From JBGSMX01 sp963790405 (GTDB taxonomy: Bacteria; Actinomycetota; Coriobacteriia; Anaerosomatales; JAGXFU01): a DNA stretch of 64,000 nucleotides. The notes below the pieces were generated by a model, which did not search any database, was not told the DNA's origin, and saw only the letters and a program-made list of their open reading frames with translations. The DNA lies in NCBI GenBank assembly GCA_963790405.1, contig CAWBOJ010000007.1:1-64000 (forward strand). Reading direction: 5' to 3'. How positions within the stretch are numbered: the stretch's first letter is position 1; each line of letters opens with the position of its first letter. The position numbers and the translations under genes are program-made. Below are positions 26,278 through 36,426 of this stretch, piece after piece.

Positions 26278-28417
26278 ATGGTGATGGAGCGAGTCGTCAA
26301 CGTCATCAAGCCTGCCGACGGCACAAGGACTCGCCGATTCAACCGACATCGCGCTTGTTGGTCTCGACCAGCTCACGCCAGGAGATCGACACGTGGGATC
26401 GACGCAAGATCGCAGACTCGCTCGTCAAGGAAGCGAGTATCGCTCAGGATCTGGCTGACGAGATCGCCGAGGCGGTCGAAGATCGCATCGATCGACACGA
26501 ACCTCCTGACGGTCACCACCGCGATCATCCGCGAGATGGTCGACCTCGAGCTGCTCGAGCGCGGAATGACGCTCGCACACAAGCGGCACAGCCACCTCGG
26601 CTTGCCCATGTGGGACGTCGAGCAGATCATCACGAACGCCAACAAGGAGAACTCGAATACGACGCACAACCCTGAGTCGATCAATCTCACGATCGCCGAG
26701 ACCATCCTCAAGGAGTACGCCTTGCGCAGGGTGTTCTCGCGAGGACGTCGCCGAGGCGCATCTATGTAGGAGACATCCACCTTCACGACCTCGGTTTCAT
26801 CATCCGACCGTACTGCGGCGGTCACTCACTCGAGTACATCAAGAAGTACGGTCTCAACCTCCCCAACATCACGAGCGTCAGCAAGCCCGCCAAGCACCCC
26901 GAAGTGCTGATCGGCCACATGGTCAAGATGGCAGCCGCGCTTCAGGCGCACTACGCGGGAGCCGTCGGCTGGGAAGCTGTGAATCTGTTCTTCGCTCCGT
27001 TCCTCGTGGGCAAGACCGACGAGGAGCTCGACCAGCTCGCGCAGATGCTCATCTTCGAGTTCAATCAGCTCGCCGGCGCACGCGGCAGCCAGGTCGTCTT
27101 CACCGACTTCAATCTCTACTACAACGTTCCGCGCCACTTCGCCGACACGCCCGCCATCGGGCCCGGTGGCGAGTACACCGGCAAGACCTACAAGGACTAC
27201 GAGCACGAGGCCCAGGCATTCGTCCGGGCGATGTTCAACGTCTACCTCCGCGGAGATGCGACGGGCAAGACCTTCGTCTTCCCCAAGCCGCTTCTCCACA
27301 TCAACGAGGACTTCTTCACCACCGCGGCCACGAGGAGTTCTTCGATCTGGCCTGCGAAGTGGCGAGCAAGCAGGGCATCACCTACTTCGTGTTCGACCGC
27401 GGTGACGAAGTCACGATCTCCCAGTGCTGTAGGCTCAAGCTGAAGTTGAGCCAGGAGCAGCTCAGCGAGACCGTCGACACCTGAGAAGATGCGCTTCTCG
27501 GCGCTCCAGAACGTCACTATCAACCTGCCCCGAGTCGCCTACAAGGCTCAGGGCAACGACCAGGCGCTCTTCATGGAGCTCAACCGGACCCTTGAACTCG
27601 TGGCGAAGGCGCACCCCAGAAGCGCGAGTTCATCCAAGAGCTGTTCGACTTGGGCGCTGATGGTCCGCTCGGCCTGCTCACCCAGAATCTCGACGGAGAG
27701 CCGTACCTCAAGATGGATCGGCTCACGTACCTGGCCGGACTCATCGGTCTGAACGAACTCGTGCAGGTCCACACCGGCAGCAGCTTCATGAGTCCGATGA
27801 GGCCCTCAGGTTCGGCCTGAAGGTCATATCCGCCATGAAGTCTCAAGTGCAGGGAGCTTTCCGAGACGCTACGGATCAACATGGTCCTCGAGGAGAGTCC
27901 GGCCGAAAGTCGCTGGCTACCGGCTCGCCAAACTCGACATGAAGTACTGGCCTGACGCAGACGGCGGCCGTTGTGAAGGGCGATCTCACCTCCGAGAACT
28001 ACTACTACACCAACTCGGTGCACGTCGCCGTCGACGCTGATGTCGACTACATCGAGCGCGTGGAGAAGCAGTCCCGTTTCCACCCGCTCATCGAAGCCGG
28101 CGCGATCGTCCACGTTTGGCTCGGGAGAGCACGAACCCGACCCCGAATCGATCCGATCCTTCGTCGAGAAGACGTTCCGGAACACCCAGTGCTCGCAGAT
28201 CGCCTTCAGTCCTGAGTTCACGGTGTGCGAGAGCTGTCAGCGCACGACCCGCGGTCTCAAGCCGCAGTGCCCGCTGTGCGGCTCGATGGATGTGTACGGC
28301 GTCACACGCATCGTCGGCTACTTCTCGAAGATTCAGACATGGAACAAGTCCAAGGTCGGCGAGCTGTACGACCGGGTTCGCACGGACCTGGACGCCGTGT
28401 CCGGTCACTTAGCGTAG
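26278..28417 (+). CDS. nrdD: Anaerobic (class III) ribonucleoside-triphosphate reductase NrdD (about ten frameshifts)
   Basis: This oxygen-sensitive glycyl-radical enzyme makes deoxynucleotides. Ordered fragments in changing frames rebuild the whole protein. They are an ATP cone (DRRKIADSLVKEASIAQDLA), THNPESINLTIAETILKEYA, DIHLHDLGFIIRPYCGGHS, NLFFAPFLVGKTDEEL, LLHINEDFF, QNVTINLPRVAYKA, NYYYTNSVHV, the zinc site CESC/CPLCGS, and the glycyl-radical loop in VTRIVGYFSKIQTWNKSK. Frame changes fall near 26340, 26495, 26750, 27330, 27485, 27615 and at several points between 27795 and 28130. The gene follows nrdR and precedes its activase gene. Confidence 0.9.
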
Positions 28418-28453
28418 GTAGCCACGATTGTCGAGCATCGCAGGAGGGACTAG

Positions 28454-28701
28454 GTGAAGATCAAGCTGTTCGTGAAGGACGACTGTCCTCGATGTCCGGC
28501 GGCAAAGCACGCTCTGCGCCGGATTCGATGGCGTCGAGGTGTTCGACGTCGACGATATCGACGGTCTGGCAGAGGCGTCCTTCTACAGCATCCTGTCCAC
28601 GCCTTCAGTCCTCGTCGTGGATGCGCTGGGCAAGGAGAGTCGAGGGATGGCGCGGCGAGACGCCTGACGTGGTGCGCATCCGCGACCTCATCGCCCAGTG
28701 A
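28454..28701 (+). CDS. Thioredoxin/glutaredoxin-like protein with CPRC motif (two frameshifts)
   Basis: The start MKIKLFVKDDCPRCPAAKHAL carries a redox-active CxxC. After a frame change near 28520 comes FDGVEVFDVDDIDGLAEA and the cis-proline segment STPSVLVVDALGK. After another near 28640 the gene ends VRIRDLIAQ. The joined product is about 80 residues with a thioredoxin fold. It sits between nrdD and nrdG, so a role as electron donor to the reductase is plausible but inferred. It overlaps the nrdG GTG by four bases. Confidence 0.75.
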
Positions 28702-29464
28702 GCCTCATGTCGACTACATCTCGCACCCCGGTTCTGTCACCCCGTCGACCGTCGACGCCACCGCCGACGCAGCGAATCGCCGGTTGGCTTTCCGCCGGAA
28801 TGCTTGACTGGCCGGGCCGTGTCTCGGCAACCGTATTCCTTGCAGGTTGCCAACTTCGCTGTCCGTACTGTCACAATCCCGTCGCTCACAACGGTTGATC
28901 CAGGGACAGAGGGCGACTGGGACGACCTCCTCGACTACGTGCAGCGACCGCCGATCGTGGATAGACGGCATCGTCGTACCGGCGGTGAGCCGACGACCGA
29001 TCCCGATCTTGGCGCACTGCTCGAGTTCTTCGCTGTCGCAGGACCTACCGGTCAAGCTGGATACCAACGGCATGAATCCGGGTACCTTAGCTACCCTCAT
29101 ACGCCACCAACTCGTCGATTTCGTTGCACTTGATGTCAAGACGCTCCCCGGAGCGCTACGACCAGCTCTCCGCACCTTCTGATGCTCCTGAGAGGATTCG
29201 GCGTAGCATCGAGATCGTTCGCCGAAGCGGCCTCGCACACGAGTTCCGAACTACCTGCTACCCGGATCTCGTCGATTTGGACTCACTCGAGACCATGGCG
29301 CAGCTCTCTCGAGGGCGGGGCCATCTACGTCTTGCAGCAGTTCCGCACTGACACGACCCTCCTCGAGGAGGCCTCGGTGCGCACTCCTTATCCTGCGACA
29401 ACCCTGCTTGACGCCGCCTCTCGGTGCAGTACGATGGATACCGACCGTCACGAGAGGCGCGTGA
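28698..29464 (+). CDS. nrdG: Anaerobic ribonucleotide reductase activating protein NrdG-like, radical SAM (several frameshifts)
   Basis: This glycyl-radical activase generates the radical on NrdD. The N-terminus AGWLSAGMLDWPGRVSATVF precedes the radical-SAM cysteines in CQLRCPYCHNP. Later fragments include TGGEPTTDPDLGALLEFF, VKLDTNGMNP, LVDFVALDVKT, RRSIEIVRRSGLAHEFRTT and VLQQFRTDT. Frame changes fall near 28895, 28960-28985, 29045, 29140 and 29320. The last frame runs without a stop into dut. A one-base correction would stop it at the TGA at 29462-29464, so the true end is uncertain. Confidence 0.82.
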
Positions 29465-29472
29465 GCCCACGC

Positions 29473-29904
29473 ATGCGACTGCCAATCACCCGACTCGACC
29501 GTGAGCTGCCCCTGCCACGTTATGCACATGACGGCGATGCCGGGCTCGACCTGTTCTCGGCCGAGGATGTAGTGCTCAAGCCGTTTGCGAGAAGTCTGAT
29601 ACCGACTGGCATCGCTGTCGCAATACCGGAAGGTTATGCAGGATTCGTCCAGCCCAGAAGCGGGCTTGCGATCAAGCAGGGTCTGAGTCTCGTCAATACT
29701 CCGGGGCTCATCGATAGCCACTATCGTGGCGAGATCAAGATCATCGCCATTAACCTCGACCCCGACTCGGACATCTCCCTCAAACGCGGCGACAAGATTG
29801 CTCAACTGGTCATCCAGCCCGTCGCACGCGTACAGCTCCTGGAAGTCGACGAGCTGGATTCAACTGCACGGGGGGAGGGGGGTTTTGGGAGCACAGGCGT
29901 ATGA
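29473..29904 (+). CDS. dut: dUTP diphosphatase Dut
   Basis: Dut hydrolyses dUTP to dUMP and limits uracil in DNA. All five trimeric dUTPase motifs are visible: DAGLDL, PRSGLA, GLIDSHYRGEI, DKIAQLVI and the C-terminal RGEGGFGSTG. The protein is about 143 residues from the ATG at 29473. The frame is continuous with nrdG upstream, which is probably an artefact of a missing base. Placement after nrdD and nrdG groups deoxynucleotide functions. The stop overlaps an ATG for the Nudix gene. Confidence 0.93.
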   Translation: MRLPITRLDRELPLPRYAHDGDAGLDLFSAEDVVLKPFARSLIPTGIAVAIPEGYAGFVQPRSGLAIKQGLSLVNTPGLIDSHYRGEIKIIAINLDPDSDISLKRGDKIAQLVIQPVARVQLLEVDELDSTARGEGGFGSTGV

Positions 29905-30354
29905 TCGCCCCCGAATCCGTGTGGCAGCCTTGATGCTTGTTGATGATCGTGTCGTAGTCGTCCGGCATCGCAGAGGTCAGGCCGTTTACCACCTGCTACC
30001 CGGTGGAGGCGTTCGCTACGGCGAAACCCTCGAAGAGGCGCTTCGTCAGAGAGGTTGCCGAGGAGACGGGACTCCGTTGCCGCGTCGGACGCCCGCTGAT
30101 CATCAACGACACCATCGCCCCAGACGGCTCGCGGCACGTACGTCAACATCACATTCGCGTGCGAAATCCTCGCGGGAGAATTGCTGGTGGAGCCTGATGA
30201 TCCAGGCGTGGAAGCCGTCGAACTGCACGCCGTGCAGGATCTGGCGGACATGGATCTACGTCCGCCGATCGCCGAGCACCTGATCGACGCACTTGATAGT
30301 CCCGAAGGTTTTCTCACCCGCTACGTCGGCTCAGTCGTTCACGCCCGAGCGTAA
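29901..30354 (+). CDS. Nudix hydrolase (frameshifted)
   Basis: The reconstructed protein begins MIAPRIRVAALMLVDDRVVVV. The Nudix box GGGVRYGETLEEA continues, after a frame change near 30045, as VREVAEETGL, so the box is complete only when joined. Other shifts lie near 29910 (a CCCC run) and 30150. The C-terminal part reads FACEILAGELLVEPDDPGVE through VGSVVHARA. The substrate is unknown. The ATG overlaps the dut stop, so it is likely the last gene of the nrd-dut run. Confidence 0.78.
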
Positions 30355-30416
30355 TGGCGGTGTCACGTAGGCCAGTCCTCATGAAGCTTACATAAGTCTG
30401 TATTGGGCCAGAACCT

Positions 30417-30448
30417 GGAGCGGAAGGGAGGAACGCCCGGAGCGGAAG
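30417..30448 (+). repeat. Short direct repeat upstream of the purine permease gene
   Basis: GGAGCGGAAG occurs at 30417-30426 and again at 30439-30448, two helical turns apart, about 60-90 bases before the permease start. It could be a regulator-binding site. I could not fit the leader to a known purine riboswitch. Confidence 0.35.
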
Positions 30449-30507
30449 AATTCACAAGCACGACCAACCGCAACACAACTCACAAGAAGCGACACGGGAA
30501 GGGACAC

Positions 30508-31939
30508 ATGAACAGACTTCTTCAAATTCGCAGAGCGAGGAACGAATCTGAACACCGAGATCATCTCGGGCCTCGCCACGTTCATGACCATGGCGTACAT
30601 CATCTTCGTCAACCCCGGCATACTGTCTGCTGCGGGCGTGCCGTTCGCGGGAGCCGCAACGGCAACGGCACTCGGTGCGGCACTCATGTGCCTCTCCATG
30701 GGCTTCATTGCCAACAGACCGTTTGCTCTGGCATCAGGCATGGGCCTGAATGCCGTCGTCACGTTCTCGGTCATAGGCTTTGCTCAATCTAATGTGCCGT
30801 GGCAGGTCGGCATGTCGGTCATCTTCGCCGAAGGCCTGATAATTCTGTTGCTGGTCATGACCGGTCTGCGTGAGGCCGTCATGAACGCGATTCCGATCGA
30901 CCTGAAGCGGGCGATCGGCGTTGGCATCGGCCTGTTCATCACTATGATCGGCCTCAACGAGGGTGGATTCATTCAGCCCAACTCGGCAACTCTCGTGAGC
31001 CTGGGCGACTTCACGCAGCCCTACGTGTGGGTGGCGGTCATCGGCCTCCTGGCCATCCTGCTGTTCATGGCCCTGAAGATCAAAGGGGACATCTTGTGGG
31101 GCATCCTCGTGGCTACGGTGGCCGCGTTGGCCCTGGGCGTCACCTCATTCCCGAGTGGCGGGATCACCGGGCCGCTCGATTTCTCAACGTTCTGGGCACC
31201 GTTCCAGACACCCGAAGGCACGAGCTCCATCGCGCTGCTGCAGATCTTCACTCCTGCGCTGCTGCTCATGGTCTTCGCGATCATGCTCACCGACTTCTTT
31301 GACACCATGGGCACCGTCATCTCCGTAGGTGAGCAGGCGGGCTTCGTGGACAAGGACGGCAAGGTCCCCGGAATCCGCAACATCCTCGCGGTCGACTCGG
31401 TCGCCGCGAGCGTCGGCGGCCTGTTCGGAGCCAGCTCGATTACGACCTACATCGAGTCGGCTGCGGGCGTCGCCGAAGGCGGGCGGACCGGCCTGACCGC
31501 CATAGTCACGGGCCTGTTGTTCGCCGCCGCTGCGTTCTTCGCCCCGGTGATAGCCATGATCGGCGGCGGTTTCGACATCGGGAATGCGGCCCACTTCGGC
31601 CAGATGGCCGGTGCCGGGTTCACGATTCCCGAGGGGTCCTACTACATGTATCCGATCACGGCCGGCGCACTTATCGTCGTCGGCTTCCTCATGATGCGAT
31701 CGGTACGCGAGATACCCTGGACCGACCTTGAGGAAGCGTTCCCTGCGTTCCTGACGATTGTCGGAATACCCCTGACCTACAACATAAGCTACGGAATCGG
31801 GTTCGGCTTCATCAGCTACGTGCTCATCAAGGTATTCCACGGCAAAGCCAGCCAGGTGCATCCACTGATGTGGTTCGTCTCGGCCGCCTTCGCCGTAACG
31901 TTCGTCCTGCCCGCAATACAGACTCTCATTGGCGGGTGA
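30508..31939 (+). CDS. NCS2 family purine (adenine/guanine/hypoxanthine) permease, AzgA/PbuG-like (one early frameshift)
   Basis: This is a proton-coupled nucleobase importer of the inner membrane. After the ATG at 30508 (AAGGGA ribosome-binding site) one base is out near 30515. The reading then continues DFFKFAERGTNLNTEIISG, the AzgA-type start, into a clean frame from about 30540. Family signatures NRPFALASGMGLNA, DTMGTVISVGEQAG and the SSITTYIESAAGVAEGGRTG loop identify the subfamily. About 12-14 membrane helices are expected. apt and hpt at 46-48 kb would salvage the imported bases. Confidence 0.92.
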
Positions 31940-32030
31940 GCTGACCAGCTCGTTTCACTGCAGAACATCGCGTGACGCGCCGGTCCGGGCGGATACCCAC
32001 CGGAGATGCGGAACGCGAGTTCACAAGGCC

Positions 32031-32063
32031 GACCCCGGGCTGCGCTACGCGCGGTCCGGGGTC
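32031..32063. terminator. Hairpin between convergent genes, possible bidirectional terminator
   Basis: GACCCCGG (32031-32038) and CCGGGGTC (32056-32063) form a perfect 8-bp stem, and further GCGC pairing is possible in the loop. It lies in the 267-base gap between the permease (+) and the 104-residue gene (-). No strong T-run follows. Nothing else was recognised in this gap. Confidence 0.45.
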
Positions 32064-32206
32064 GCAGCATCTACGCTAGCCGCAATGCATTCGTGCCGCA
32101 TAGTTATCTGATAATGCATCTTATGTCATGTCGGATTGTTGACCCACTGTCCCCTTGGCAATCCACACACCAGGTAGCCGACCAGAGAACCTACGACGGA
32201 CTCAGC

Positions 32207-32521
32207 CTAGACCTCGTCGCCAGTATCGAGATAGCGCTTCTCGAACTCGGACTTGGTGAGTTGGTCGAGGTCCTCGGCGACGAGATCGAGTCCTTCGTGC
32301 GCTGCGTCCGAGGACTCATAGCGTGCAATCCGCGTGACGTCCTCATCATCGTCAACGCTCACGGCCTGAAGCCCCCACGACTCGGATTCACCGATTCTCT
32401 GTCGTGGCGGGTCCCGATACAGGATGTCGTCGCGCCACTCCAGGTCGGGTTCGTCCGTCTCGTCGATACGGACGACGCGCAGCCGATAGAAGTCCTTCGC
32501 GTTGCCGATGAGCCTGCTCAT
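32207..32521 (-). CDS. Hypothetical acidic protein, 104 residues
   Basis: I do not recognise a family. The protein starts MSRLIGNAKDFYRLRVVRID, is rich in Asp and Glu, and has no signal peptide or membrane segment. The frame is intact, with an AAGG before the ATG. It lies downstream of, and on the same strand as, the SH3 gene (31 bases apart), so it may be the last gene of that transcript. It is convergent with the purine permease gene. Confidence 0.6.
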   Translation of the reverse strand: MSRLIGNAKDFYRLRVVRIDETDEPDLEWRDDILYRDPPRQRIGESESWGLQAVSVDDDEDVTRIARYESSDAAHEGLDLVAEDLDQLTKSEFEKRYLDTGDEV

Positions 32522-32552
32522 GCTGTCGCCTTACGAACGTGTCCGACGTAGC

Positions 32553-32990
32553 CTACTGATCGAGCCGCGTGTACTGTTCACCCGCCGAGACGTACCCAAC
32601 CCTGCCCTGAGAGTCACGAACCTTGTACCACCCGCTCTCGGTGCCGAGGTAGTCCAGTTCAACTCCGTCGGCGAAACCGTCGATCAGCTCGGAACTGCCT
32701 GATGCAGCTGACCGGAAGTTGAGACCATTCACGAGCACGACCACCGTGCCCTGCGAGGGCTCCTCGGCCGGCTGCTCGACAGACTCGTCCACCGCCGCAT
32801 CCTCTCCCCCTCCAGTGGTCTCCCCTGCTGGAGTCTCCGTCGCGTCAGTCGAGCCCGCTGTCTCCTCTTGCGTTACAGGCGCACTCGAATCCCGGTAGTC
32901 ACCCCACCAATTCAGGACAAGGATGAGGATGACGAACAACACGGCGACCGCAGCGGCAGCCTTGAGGAGTCGTACCATGGCCGTGTTCAT
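32553..32990 (-). CDS. Membrane-anchored bacterial SH3-domain protein
   Basis: This 145-residue protein has an N-terminal membrane helix (about residues 8-27), a low-complexity Thr/Glu/Gly-rich extracytoplasmic linker (about 33-80), and a C-terminal SH3_3-type domain (about 82-142, with VNGLNFRSAAS and GWYKVRDSQGRVGYV). Such domains usually bind peptidoglycan or proteins at the cell wall. It overlaps the upstream gene by four bases (ATGA), so the two are probably translated together. The exact role is unknown. Confidence 0.8.
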   Translation of the reverse strand: MNTAMVRLLKAAAAVAVLFVILILVLNWWGDYRDSSAPVTQEETAGSTDATETPAGETTGGGEDAAVDESVEQPAEEPSQGTVVVLVNGLNFRSAASGSSELIDGFADGVELDYLGTESGWYKVRDSQGRVGYVSAGEQYTRLDQ

Positions 32991-33547
32991 ATGTAGAGAC
33001 CTCCGCCGTAGACGGCAGTATCTTCTATCTCATATTCCGCGCACGCCTCATCAATCCACACGTTGGCCTCGTCTACTTGCTTCGCAACGCGGCTGAGATC
33101 GATCTTGGCAAGTGCCTCTAGAACCTCATCTGCCACCAGGTTATCGCGAACTCGCCCGCTCTCTTCCGCGATGACGAACGCCGCGTCAGCAAGCTCCTCG
33201 GCAACTCGAATGAGGCGTCCCGGCATCGGTCGCGTATCCAGCTCGTCAACAACCACGCGCATCCCATCCCGCACTTCGATAAGCGCTCTGCGGTCCACGG
33301 ACGCTGGATCTTCGGCAAACGCGCCAAGCGCCTCATCGGACTCGTCAACTAGATGGCGCATCACCGCTTCCAGTGTGCGCCGCGAAGCCCGCACGTTCTC
33401 TCGCCGCCCGATAAGAGCGACCAGGTATCGACGCGTCAGAGCGCGACGGCCCACCGTGAGCGCCACTATCGCACCTCCGATAACGATCGCAGAAGCGATG
33501 GCGATGACGATCCATACCCACACAGGCATCCCCGCGTACTGTGGCAA
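32987..33547 (-). CDS. Hypothetical membrane protein, 186 residues
   Basis: One N-terminal membrane helix (about residues 8-31, VWVWIVIAIASAIVIGGAIV) is followed by a charged, mostly helical cytoplasmic part with no recognised domain. It ends AVYGGGLYI. The frame is intact and the stop overlaps the SH3 gene start by four bases. The paaK stop is 33 bases upstream on the same strand, so it might be the tail of that operon. No function can be assigned. Confidence 0.6.
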   Translation of the reverse strand: MPQYAGMPVWVWIVIAIASAIVIGGAIVALTVGRRALTRRYLVALIGRRENVRASRRTLEAVMRHLVDESDEALGAFAEDPASVDRRALIEVRDGMRVVVDELDTRPMPGRLIRVAEELADAAFVIAEESGRVRDNLVADEVLEALAKIDLSRVAKQVDEANVWIDEACAEYEIEDTAVYGGGLYI

Positions 33548-33580
33548 CTCACACTCCCTGCGACGTGGTTATCAGGAGGT

Positions 33581-34886
33581 CTAGCAGCCCTCCCGCCTAT
33601 CGAGTACCCGTTTGGCCTTGCCCGCAGTCCTTTCGATGGTTCCGGGTTCGACCAAAGTCACTTTCACGTGCAATCCGATGACGGTGTGCAGCCGCTCGGA
33701 GACGTGCTTGGTGAAATTCACCATGTCAGCCATGATATCGGAAAAGACCTCTTCGGCGACCTCAATCTGCACTTCCATGTCGTCCAACCCCTGCTTGCGG
33801 TCGACCACGATCAGGTAGTGCGGGCGAATTCCCTCGATCTTGAACAGCACGTCTTCGATCTGGCTGGGAAACACGTTGACGCCACGGATGATGAGCATGT
33901 CGTCCGTCCGCTGACGCACCTTCGCCATGCGCGCCAGGGTACGGCCACATTCGCAAGGCTCGTGGTAGAGCCGCGTGATGTCGTGCGTGCGATAGCGCAA
34001 CACCGGGAAGGCCTCTTTGGTCAGCGGAGTGATGATCGAGCTCCCCTTCTTCTCCCTCGGGAAGCGGTTCGCTCGTTGCCGGATCCACGATCTCGACGAG
34101 GAAGTGGTCCTCGTTGATGTGGAGTCCGCACTGGCACTCGCACTCGCCCGACACACCGGGACCCATGACCTCCGATAGTCCGTAGTTGTCCGTCGCGCGA
34201 ATGTGCAGCTTCTCTTCGATTTCGCGACGCGCGGCGTCCGAACACGGCTCGGCACCGAACAGCCCCAGACGCAGCGGCAACTCGGCAAAGTCGATACCCG
34301 CTTGCTCCCCCATCTCAGCGATGTACAGCGCATAGCTCGGCGTGGAGACGAGCACCGTGGTCTCGAAGTCCTGCATCATCATGAGATGTCGCTCGGTGTT
34401 GCCTGCGCTTGCGGGAATCACCGTAGCGCCGCAGCGCTCAAGACCGTAGTGCATGCCGAATCCGCCCGTGAACATGCCGTAGCCGAAGGCCATCTGCACG
34501 CGATCGGTGTGTACGACGCCCGCCGCGCTCGCTACTCGCGCGGTGAGTTCGGTCCACGTTGCGATGTCACCTTTCGTGTAGCCAACGACGATCGGTTTGC
34601 CGGTCGTTCCCGAACTTGAGTGGATTCGCACCACATCATCGAGCGGAACCGCGAACAGACCGAACGGATACGTGTCTCGCAACGTCGCCTTGTCCGTGAA
34701 CGGCAGCTTCCGCACGTCATCGAGGGTCTTCACATCCTTGGGACGAACGCCGCTCGCATCGAGCACCTGCTTGTAGTGCGGGACGCGGTCGTACACCCAT
34801 GCAACGGTCGCCTGCAGACGGCGAAGCTGCAGCTCGCGCAGCTTGTCGCGTGACATGCTCTCGTATTCCGCGTTCCAGATCGCCAT
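33581..34886 (-). CDS. Phenylacetate-CoA ligase family protein, copy 1 (one frameshift)
   Basis: This AMP-forming aryl/acyl-CoA ligase of the PaaK family has the AMP-binding loop SSSGTTGKP, YGMFTGGFGMHYG, the NYGLSEVMGPG segment and the C-terminal RQRTDDMLIIRGVNVFPSQIE region. The frame shifts near 34045 inside a run after LPEGEEGEL. The joined protein is about 434 residues, normal for PaaK. It is the last gene of the iorA-to-livF run. It may activate aryl or branched organic acids, or act on CoA esters made by IorAB. A second copy lies at 58.8-60.1 kb. Confidence 0.9.
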
Positions 34887-34910
34887 CGGGTCCTCCTCGT
34901 GTGCCGACGC

Positions 34911-35655
34911 CTAGCCGGCGTTCGTCTTGTTCCATCCGCCCAGGTAGATAAGCCGCACATCGTCGTTCGCCAGCAGGTCGCTCGCCGCACCGGACAGCGC
35001 GACCTCACCCGTTCGCATGACATACCCGCGATCGGCGTGCTTGAGCGCAAGTCGCGCGTCTTGCTCGACAAGCAGAATCGTGATGCCCTGCCCTCGCAAT
35101 GCATCGAGCGCCGAGAAGATCTCTGCGATAACGCGTGGGGCCAGGCCGAGCGAGGGCTCATCGAGCAGCAACAAGCGTGGCTCGGACATGAGTGCCCGGC
35201 CGACAGCGAGCATCTGCTGCTCGCCACCGGAAAGCGTCTCCGCCGTTTGCCTCTCGCGATCGCCAAGCACCGGAAACAACTCATACACGCGGGCCAAGCT
35301 CTCGCGCACACCGGTCTTTCGGCTGTACGCCCCGAGCTCGAGGTTCTCGGCCACGGACATCGATCCGAACAGCATGCGCCCTTCCGGCACCAGCGCCACA
35401 CCCTGTCCCACGGCGCGCTCAGGCGTCATATGCGCTGCATCGACACCTTCGATGGCTACGGCACCGCCCCATGGCTTCAGCAGCCCTACGATGGTCTTGA
35501 GCAGCGTCGACTTTCCCGCGCCGTTGGCACCGATGATCGTCACAAGCTCGCCGGCATCCACCTGCAGATTCGACGTCACGCAAGACGCGCACGTGACCGT
35601 AGCCTGTGGTGAGACTCTCGACACTTAACACATGTTCTGAGGCGCGCTCAGACAT
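34911..35655 (-). CDS. livF: Branched-chain amino-acid ABC transporter ATPase LivF (one frameshift)
   Basis: The ATG at 35655 gives MSERASEHVLSVESLTTGYG. The frame shifts near 35575, after which the ABC core reads GANGAGKSTLLK (Walker A), LSGGEQQML (signature) and LLLLDEPSLGLAP (Walker B). The joined length is about 247 residues. The start overlaps the corrected livG stop by eight bases. As the cytoplasmic ATPase it would pair with LivG to power LivHM. Confidence 0.92.
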
Positions 35656-36426
35656 CTTCGGGCGCCTCCTCTTCGCCGAGATAGGCCTTGATGACCTCGG
35701 GGTCCTTCTGGATGAGCGAGCGGCGGTCCTTCGGCGATCCTGCATCCGCGATCGAGCACCACTATCTCATCCGAGACCTCCATCACGAGTCCCATGTCGT
35801 GCTCGACAACCACCAGGGTGACGCCGTGATCGCGAATCCGGTAGAGCGCCTGCGCCAAAGCCTCCGTCTCCGAGTTGTTGAGACCCGCTGCCGGCTCATC
35901 AAGCAGCATCAACCGAGGTCGCGTGGCAAGACCGCGCGCGATCTCGAGCAGACGCCGCAGCCCGTGCGGCATGTCGGCAGCCGGAGTGTCGCGCCACTTG
36001 TCGAGCCCGACGAGGCGCAGCAGACGATCGGCCTCCTCGGCCGACAGACGCTCCTCCTTCAACGTCCACGGAAGTCGCACCGCTGCGGCCACAAAACCCG
36101 CATGCGTTGTAGCGTGCGTCCCGACCATGACGTTCTCGTGCGCTGTCATCTCCTCGAACAGCTGCGTGTTTTGGAATGTCCGCGCGACACCCGCACGAAC
36201 GACACGGTCGGGTCGCTGCACCGATCAGATTCGTCCCGTCGAAACTGACGCTGCCTGCATCGGGACGATCGAACCCGGTCAGGCAGTTGAAAAGCGTCGA
36301 CTTGCCCGCACCGTTCGGACCGATCACGGCCTTGATCTCGCCCTCGTGGACATCGAACGACACGTCGTCGACTGCGACAAGTCCGCCGAAACGCCGGGTG
36401 ATATCGCGCACCTCCAGCAGGTTCAC
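35648..36426 (-). CDS. livG: Branched-chain amino-acid ABC transporter ATPase LivG (two frameshifts)
   Basis: The start reads MNLLEVRDITRRFGGLVAVDD with Walker A GPNGAGKSTLFN. A shift near 36215 leads to the LivG-specific ARTFQNTQLFEEMTAHENVMVG stretch and the RPRLMLLDEPAAGLN Walker B. A second near 35735 leads to the tail DRRSLIQKDPEVIKAYLGEE, typical of LivG. The joined length is about 260 residues. The ATG overlaps the livM stop by four bases and the end overlaps livF. Confidence 0.92.

Noticed and set aside
28698..29904. Genuine NrdG-Dut fusion protein
   Set aside because: The frame is continuous, but nrdG is full of frameshifts, and a single-base correction restores a stop at 29462-29464 just before the dut ATG.
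30355..30507. Purine riboswitch upstream of the NCS2 permease
   Set aside because: The conserved purine-aptamer core and its paired loops could not be found; only direct repeats are present.
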